26,729 nt of DNA from NCBI GenBank assembly GCA_047615875.1, contig JBLHGU010000056.1:1-26729 (forward strand). The letters are read 5' to 3'. The stretch comes from JBLHGU01 sp047615875. Lineage in GTDB: Bacteria; Pseudomonadota; Gammaproteobacteria; Arenicellales; CAJQKF01. The position numbers and the translations under genes were made by a program. This document shows, piece by piece, positions 22,607 to 26,729 of this stretch. The first letter of the stretch is position 1. The number at the start of each line of letters is the position of its first letter. The notes under the pieces are model-generated. The model did not search any database. It worked only from the letters and a program-made list of their open reading frames with translations, and was not told the origin of the DNA.

Positions 22607-22843
22607 CTAAACTTTGACGCCCTGGGCGCGCAAATCAGACAACACAGCATCAATGCCGTTTTTGTCAATTGTTCGTAATCCTTTACAAGATACGCGCAAA
22701 CGAACCCAGCGATTTTCGCTTTCCACCCAGAATCTGCGACTATGCAAATTAGGTATAAAACGGCGCTTGGTTTTGTTGTGCGCATGGGAAACATTGTTTC
22801 CGGATGTGGTGCGTTTTCCGGTTACCTGGCAAACTCGAGGCAT
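22607..22843 (-). CDS. rpmB: 50S ribosomal protein bL28
   Basis: A 78-residue protein reading MPRVCQVTGKRTTSGNNVSH, AHNKTKRRFIPNLHSRRFW, VRLRVSCKGLRTIDKNG, and ending LRAQGVKV. Length and sequence match bL28 of Gammaproteobacteria. The frame is open for 28 codons upstream, but MPRVCQVTGK is the universal start of the family. It is the first gene of the two-gene ribosomal unit, with radC upstream in the same direction, as in E. coli. Confidence 0.97.
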   Translation of the reverse strand: MPRVCQVTGKRTTSGNNVSHAHNKTKRRFIPNLHSRRFWVESENRWVRLRVSCKGLRTIDKNGIDAVLSDLRAQGVKV

Positions 22844-22886
22844 GACTGGGGTTCCAATTGATGGTAAAACTCTAAAAAGGCGGCGA

Positions 22887-22892
22887 TTTATA
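22887..22892 (-). promoter_or_regulatory. Candidate extended -10 promoter of rpmB-rpmG
   Basis: On the minus strand TGGTATAAA gives an extended -10 (TATAAA at 22892-22887). A weak TGTTCA -35 lies 17 bases upstream. This would allow ribosomal gene transcription independent of radC. Confidence 0.5.
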
Positions 22893-23018
22893 CCAGAAAT
22901 TACCTGATTTGAACACCCTAATTGCATCTATTTATATTCATAAACCGCTGGAGCTCTCTTTCCAGAGGCAATTGTAGCCTAATTCAGTAATTTCACCGCT
23001 TTCAAATTCTTAACTGAA

Positions 23019-23693
23019 TTATATAACTCCCCGTTCACTCAGTGAAACACAACCACCCTCGCCGACAATCAGATGATCAAGCAGTCTTACCTCAACCAGC
23101 GCAAGTGCATCTCTCAAACGCCCAGTTATTGAAATGTCCGCCTGACTAGGCTCGCTAATGCCAGAAGGATGATTATGGGCAACGATCATTGCGGCAGCGT
23201 TAAGAGACAATGCTCGTTTCACCACCTCCCGGGGATGCACAGACGCACCATTGATAGTGCCACTAAATAGTTCCTCAAAATGCAGTACACGGTGTCGATT
23301 ATCCAGAAAAACCGCAGCGAATACTTCGTGGGGAAGATCTCTCATGCGCAATGTTAAATAATCGGATGCATCTTGTGGCGACTCTAAGCTGGTTCGCTCT
23401 TTTAATTGTTCCGCCAAATAGCGGGCCCCTAGCTCACGAGCAGCAATGAGCTGGACGTATTTGGCAGTGCCAACGCCATGGGTCCGGGTAAGTTCTTCCG
23501 CAGAAGCCGACAACAGTTTTCGTAAACCGCCAAACTGCTTTAACAAGGTTCTGGCTACATCCATCGCTGTATTTCTACTGGTGCCAGTACGCAGAAACAA
23601 ACAGATCAGTTCGGCATCAGAAAGTGCCTGCGGGCCCTGCTTTAGAAATTTTTCTCTTGGTCGCTCTGATTCAGGCCAATCTTTGATACTCAT
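23019..23693 (-). CDS. radC: RadC family JAB-domain protein
   Basis: A 224-residue protein, the usual RadC length. The N-terminal part has a helix-hairpin-helix-like segment (ELTRTHGVGTAKYVQL). The C-terminal JAB/MPN metalloprotease-like domain carries the zinc motif with His173, His175 (HNHPSG) and Asp186, all present. RadC was once linked to DNA repair, but that role is doubtful and its true substrate is unknown. It starts MSIKDWPESERPREK at 23693. It is divergent from coaBC and upstream of rpmB-rpmG in the same direction, the conserved gammaproteobacterial arrangement. Confidence 0.96.
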   Translation of the reverse strand: MSIKDWPESERPREKFLKQGPQALSDAELICLFLRTGTSRNTAMDVARTLLKQFGGLRKLLSASAEELTRTHGVGTAKYVQLIAARELGARYLAEQLKERTSLESPQDASDYLTLRMRDLPHEVFAAVFLDNRHRVLHFEELFSGTINGASVHPREVVKRALSLNAAAMIVAHNHPSGISEPSQADISITGRLRDALALVEVRLLDHLIVGEGGCVSLSERGVI

Positions 23694-23781
23694 TATTCAA
23701 ATCCCTATGTGTTTGTTCGTTTTAAATAGTCCGGCAAAAGGTTACACTTAAAGCACCTATAGCCCCGGGTTGCTCCCACTC

Positions 23782-24996
23782 ATGAATCCACTAGCAGGCA
23801 AAAATATCCTGGTCGGTATCGGCGGAGGAATTGCTGCTTATAAATGCGCCGAACTTGTGCGTAGATTGAAAGATGCTGGCGCACAAATCAAGGTAGTTAT
23901 GACACAGAATTCCTGTGAATTTATAACACCCCTCACCATGCAGGCAGTCAGTGGCCAGGCGGTCCGCACCACACTATTAGACAGTGACGCCGAAAATGGC
24001 ATGGATCATATTGAACTGGCACGTTGGGCAGACGACATAATAATAGCCCCAACCACAGCGAATCTTGCTGCAAGAATAGCTAATGGTATCGCTGACGACC
24101 TACTAACTACCCTGGTGTTGGCCAGCAAAGCACAATTGTGGCTGGCTCCGGCGATGAATCATGTTATGTGGTCCAAGGCCGCCACCATTCGAAACTTTGA
24201 ACAGCTGGTTTTAGATGGGGCGCGATTGATTGGCCCAAACCAGGGTGATCAAGCTTGTGGTGAGTCAGGAACGGGTCGAATGTCAGAGCCAGCGGAAATT
24301 CTTGCCACAATAATCACAGCTTCAATTCAGAAAATTACTGCACTTTCCAGGAAGAAGGTTCTGCTTACCGCAGGCCCAACCTGGGAGGCACTTGACCCAG
24401 TTAGAGGCATAACCAATCACAGCTCTGGCAAAATGGGTTTTGCACTGGCATCAGCGTTTATTGAATCAGGGGCACAAGTCACATTAGTTAGTGGTCCATG
24501 TCAGTTACCTTCACCCGATGGTGTAGAAGTCATTAGAGTATCTTCAGCAACTGAAATGCTGGACGCTGTGCTCGAGTCGATTACAGAGCAAGACATTTTT
24601 GTCGGTGTCGCAGCCGTTGCTGATTACCGGCCAGTGAATCAGCAAAAACAAAAATTAAAGAAACAAGCGGACCACATGACCCTGGAACTGGTACGCAACC
24701 CTGACATTCTTGCCACCGTGGCCGAATCAAATACAGCACCCTTCTGCGTAGGCTTCGCCGCGGAGACCCAGAATGTAGAGAGCTATGCACTTGGCAAACT
24801 AAAGAAAAAGAAACTCGACATGATTGCGGCTAATCTGGTTGGCTCCTCGTCAGGTGGTTTTATGTCAGACGACAATGCCCTACTGGTACTTGGCAATGAT
24901 CTTCGTCAACAACTAGGACCGGATTCCAAAACATCAATCGCCAGACAGCTGGTTAAACTAATCGCACAGGAATATGAGAAAAAAAATTCAGGTTAA
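23782..24996 (+). CDS. coaBC: Bifunctional phosphopantothenoylcysteine decarboxylase / phosphopantothenate-cysteine ligase
   Basis: A 404-residue protein with both steps between 4'-phosphopantothenate and 4'-phosphopantetheine in CoA synthesis. The N-terminal CoaC flavoprotein part has GIGGGIAAYK, His76 in MDHIELARWAD, the PAMNHVMW motif with Asn126, and Cys159 in QACGESGTGRM. These correspond to His75, Asn125 and Cys158 of E. coli. The C-terminal CoaB part has TAGPTWEALDPVRGITNHSS, VAAVADYRP and the KLKK lysine cluster at 291-294. I chose the ATG at 23782; a TTG four codons earlier also leaves the frame open. The 3' end overlaps dut by 23 bases, so the two are coupled. Confidence 0.97.
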   Translation: MNPLAGKNILVGIGGGIAAYKCAELVRRLKDAGAQIKVVMTQNSCEFITPLTMQAVSGQAVRTTLLDSDAENGMDHIELARWADDIIIAPTTANLAARIANGIADDLLTTLVLASKAQLWLAPAMNHVMWSKAATIRNFEQLVLDGARLIGPNQGDQACGESGTGRMSEPAEILATIITASIQKITALSRKKVLLTAGPTWEALDPVRGITNHSSGKMGFALASAFIESGAQVTLVSGPCQLPSPDGVEVIRVSSATEMLDAVLESITEQDIFVGVAAVADYRPVNQQKQKLKKQADHMTLELVRNPDILATVAESNTAPFCVGFAAETQNVESYALGKLKKKKLDMIAANLVGSSSGGFMSDDNALLVLGNDLRQQLGPDSKTSIARQLVKLIAQEYEKKNSG

Positions 24997-25432
24997 AGTA
25001 CTAGATAATCGCATCCATGATGAATACGGTCTGCCGCACTACGCAACCGAAGGATCTGCTGGACTGGATTTGCGCGCCTGCATCGATGCCACTCTGGATC
25101 TACAACCCGGCCAAACCCAACTCATTCCTACGGGTATCTCAATTCATATTGAGGACCCCTCACTAGCAGCTGTTTTACTACCCCGATCTGGTTTAGGGCA
25201 CAAACATGGGGTGGTACTCGGAAATCTTGTTGGGCTCATTGATTCTGATTATCAGGGGCAGGTTTTTGTGTCCTGCTGGAATCGTTCTGACAAATCATTT
25301 TCCATCGAGCCAGGAGAGCGTATCGCCCAAATGGTAATAATTCCCGTAATACAGGCAGATTTCGAGTTGGTTGACGAGTTCTCCACAAGCGAGCGCAGCG
25401 AGGGTGGATTTGGCCACACAGGTAGTCACTAA
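24974..25432 (+). CDS. dut: dUTP diphosphatase
   Basis: A 152-residue homotrimeric dUTPase that hydrolyses dUTP to dUMP and pyrophosphate, keeping uracil out of DNA and supplying dTMP synthesis. All five family motifs are present: AGLDLRA, LLPRSGLG, GNLVGLIDSDYQG with catalytic Asp90, PGERIAQM, and the flexible RSEGGFGHTG arm at the end. Length equals the E. coli enzyme. The ATG lies inside the end of coaBC, a classic overlap in Gammaproteobacteria. No terminator was recognised after the stop. Confidence 0.98.
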   Translation: MRKKIQVKVLDNRIHDEYGLPHYATEGSAGLDLRACIDATLDLQPGQTQLIPTGISIHIEDPSLAAVLLPRSGLGHKHGVVLGNLVGLIDSDYQGQVFVSCWNRSDKSFSIEPGERIAQMVIIPVIQADFELVDEFSTSERSEGGFGHTGSH

Positions 25433-25552
25433 TCCACCTATAGAATGATAAATACGATCAATTCACTAAGTAATTAACTAATTTAAATCAAGAGATTCAA
25501 AAATTGATAATTCGAACCAATATATCGTCTTACGGTGAGCATGAGTTTTTAC

Positions 25553-25558
25553 TATAAT
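25553..25558 (+). promoter_or_regulatory. Candidate -10 element upstream of sucA
   Basis: A consensus TATAAT lies about 75 bases before the sucA start, in an AT-rich 200-base gap. The matching -35 is poor (TTACGG at 17 bases spacing), so activator-dependent initiation is possible. The rest of the gap shows no other clear signal. Confidence 0.4.
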
Positions 25559-25633
25559 CAAATCTAATGAAATTGATAAATTTTTCTTTTTCATCGCATC
25601 CAATTCGGAACATGGCTAATCCCAGGGTATCCA

Positions 25634-26729
25634 ATGAGCAAATCCGATCCTGAACCGTTGTCACCAGCGGCACTCTCTCACCTGTCTGGTGGTAATTTCC
25701 CCTACCTAGAATCCCTTTATCAGGACTTTCTGAACGACCCGAATAGTGTCGAGCCAAATTGGCGAGAAACATTTCAGAGTCTGGATCAAGCTGAACCACC
25801 GAACAATTCCCAAAGTCCGTCAGTTTATGGGTCAGAACAATGGGCTGCTGGTAATGCGAAGAAGCAGTCTGGTGTGCTAAGACTAATTAATGCCTATCGA
25901 ACCCGTGGTCACCAAGTTGCTGCAACTGATCCGCTTGGCATGATGGAACAGGAAACTCTTTTCGATATCACCCTGGAAGCTAATGGTTTAGGCAAGGAAG
26001 ATCTAGATACAGTATTTGATACCGGTTCACTGGCGGCCGCAGATCGATTGCCGCTGAAAGAAATTATTAAGACCTGTGTGGATATCTACTGTGGACCGGT
26101 TGGCATTGAATATATGTATATCACTGATACACCGGAGAAACGATGGATTCAGGGCCACGTTGAAAAGCGTCCGGCACGACCGATCGAGTCTGCTGATTTA
26201 CAGAAACAAATTCTTGAACGGGTCACTGCAGCTGAAGGAATCGAGAAATACCTGCATACGAAATATGTAGGACAAAAACGATTCTCCCTTGAAGGCGGTG
26301 AGTCTTTAATACCCATGCTTTCGGAGCTTATTCAGCGCTCGGGGGCCAATGGCGCCAAGGAAATGGTTATCGGCATGGCCCATCGCGGTCGCTTGAATGT
26401 GTTGGTAAATATTCTTGGTAAGTCACCGGCGGAATTGTTTGACGAGTTTGAAGGCAAAACTACGGAGGAGTACACCGATACAGATTCTGGCGATGTCAAA
26501 TATCATCAGGGTTTTTCTTCGGATATCATGACCCCAGGTGGCCCAGTGCATCTGGCACTTTCATTTAATCCATCCCATTTGGAGATCATCAATCCGGTGG
26601 TGGAAGGCTCTGTACGAGCACGCCAGGAACGACGTAAAGATACTGAAAGAAATCAAATCATTCCAATACTGATTCATGGAGATGCGGCTTTTGCCGGGCA
26701 AGGCGTGGTTCTCGAAACCCTAAACATGT
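25634..26729 (+). CDS. sucA: 2-oxoglutarate dehydrogenase E1 component, 5' part only
   Basis: The first 365 codons are present; the gene runs off the right edge (full-length proteins are about 930-950 residues). It begins with the SucA N-terminal docking segment (SGGNFPYLESLYQDFLNDPN and SVEPNWRETFQSL), then INAYRTRGHQVAATDPLG, VGIEYMYI and GGESLIPML. The ThDP-enzyme core follows: MAHRGRLNVLVNILGK, KYHQGFSSD, SFNPSHLEIINPVVEGSVRA and IHGDAAFAGQGVVLETLNM, where the Asp of GDAA binds magnesium-ThDP. E1 decarboxylates 2-oxoglutarate and passes the succinyl group to SucB in the TCA cycle. The start at 25634 has AGGG about seven bases upstream. No sdh genes lie before it here; the left neighbour is dut. 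Confidence 0.97.
   Translation, partial: MSKSDPEPLSPAALSHLSGGNFPYLESLYQDFLNDPNSVEPNWRETFQSLDQAEPPNNSQSPSVYGSEQWAAGNAKKQSGVLRLINAYRTRGHQVAATDPLGMMEQETLFDITLEANGLGKEDLDTVFDTGSLAAADRLPLKEIIKTCVDIYCGPVGIEYMYITDTPEKRWIQGHVEKRPARPIESADLQKQILERVTAAEGIEKYLHTKYVGQKRFSLEGGESLIPMLSELIQRSGANGAKEMVIGMAHRGRLNVLVNILGKSPAELFDEFEGKTTEEYTDTDSGDVKYHQGFSSDIMTPGGPVHLALSFNPSHLEIINPVVEGSVRARQERRKDTERNQIIPILIHGDAAFAGQGVVLETLNM

Noticed and set aside
22981..23020. Inverted repeat AATTCAGT/ACTGAATT at the end of radC as a terminator
   Set aside because: Arms are short and AT-rich, the loop is about 24 bases and there is no T-run, so terminator function is not supported.
25530..25799. Minus-strand frame of 89 codons at the start of sucA
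   Set aside because: It overlaps the clearly recognised sucA start and has no supporting features.

Overview
The window looks like chromosome of a gammaproteobacterium, probably free-living and possibly marine. The evidence is the conserved housekeeping block at the right: rpmB-rpmG next to radC, divergent from coaBC-dut, then sucA, with infA nearby. This order is typical of Gammaproteobacteria. The species cannot be read from the sequence, and the habitat is inference.

Layout. (1) 1-471, minus: the 5' part of a PatB/MalY-type C-S lyase running off the left edge. (2) About 472-15900: an accessory island full of debris. Its core is a GC-rich pair on the plus strand, an exported pentapeptide-repeat protein (1816-2529) coupled by an ATGA overlap to a giant exported protein of 2983 residues (2526-11477). 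The giant combines a beta-trefoil-like region, a split C2-like domain, several lipocalin-like G-x-W modules, five VHL-beta-like repeats and seven cadherin-like repeats. AT-richer mobile-element wreckage surrounds the pair: two copies of the same internally deleted IS5-family element (872-1136 and 13023-13305), an IS3-family integrase-core scrap (11633-11773) and a decayed Tn5-like IS4-family transposase (12313-12960). To the right lie an intact universal stress protein with a textbook FNR/ANR promoter, a broken class III cyclase/ankyrin gene and a broken enolase-superfamily gene. A 37-bp imperfect direct repeat occurs near both outer edges (602-638 and 15792-15828).

(3) 15934-18207, minus: a three-gene set (SnoaL-like protein, AA_synth/DUF1185 protein, MFS transporter), divergent from a large regulator (18378-20450) with an N-terminal LuxR-type HTH, GAF, TolB-like and TPR domains. 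A family III CoA transferase/racemase-like gene (20508-21602) converges on the regulator. This resembles a small catabolic or uptake cluster with its own sensor; the substrate is unknown.

(4) 21749-26729: infA and a small exported protein, a strong bidirectional terminator, then rpmG and rpmB (minus), radC (minus), coaBC and dut (plus, overlapping), and the 5' part of sucA running off the right edge.

The best candidate for an undescribed system is the coupled pentapeptide/giant pair. Both proteins appear to be exported, and the giant looks like an adhesin-type or envelope-associated multidomain protein. Its function cannot be assigned from sequence alone.
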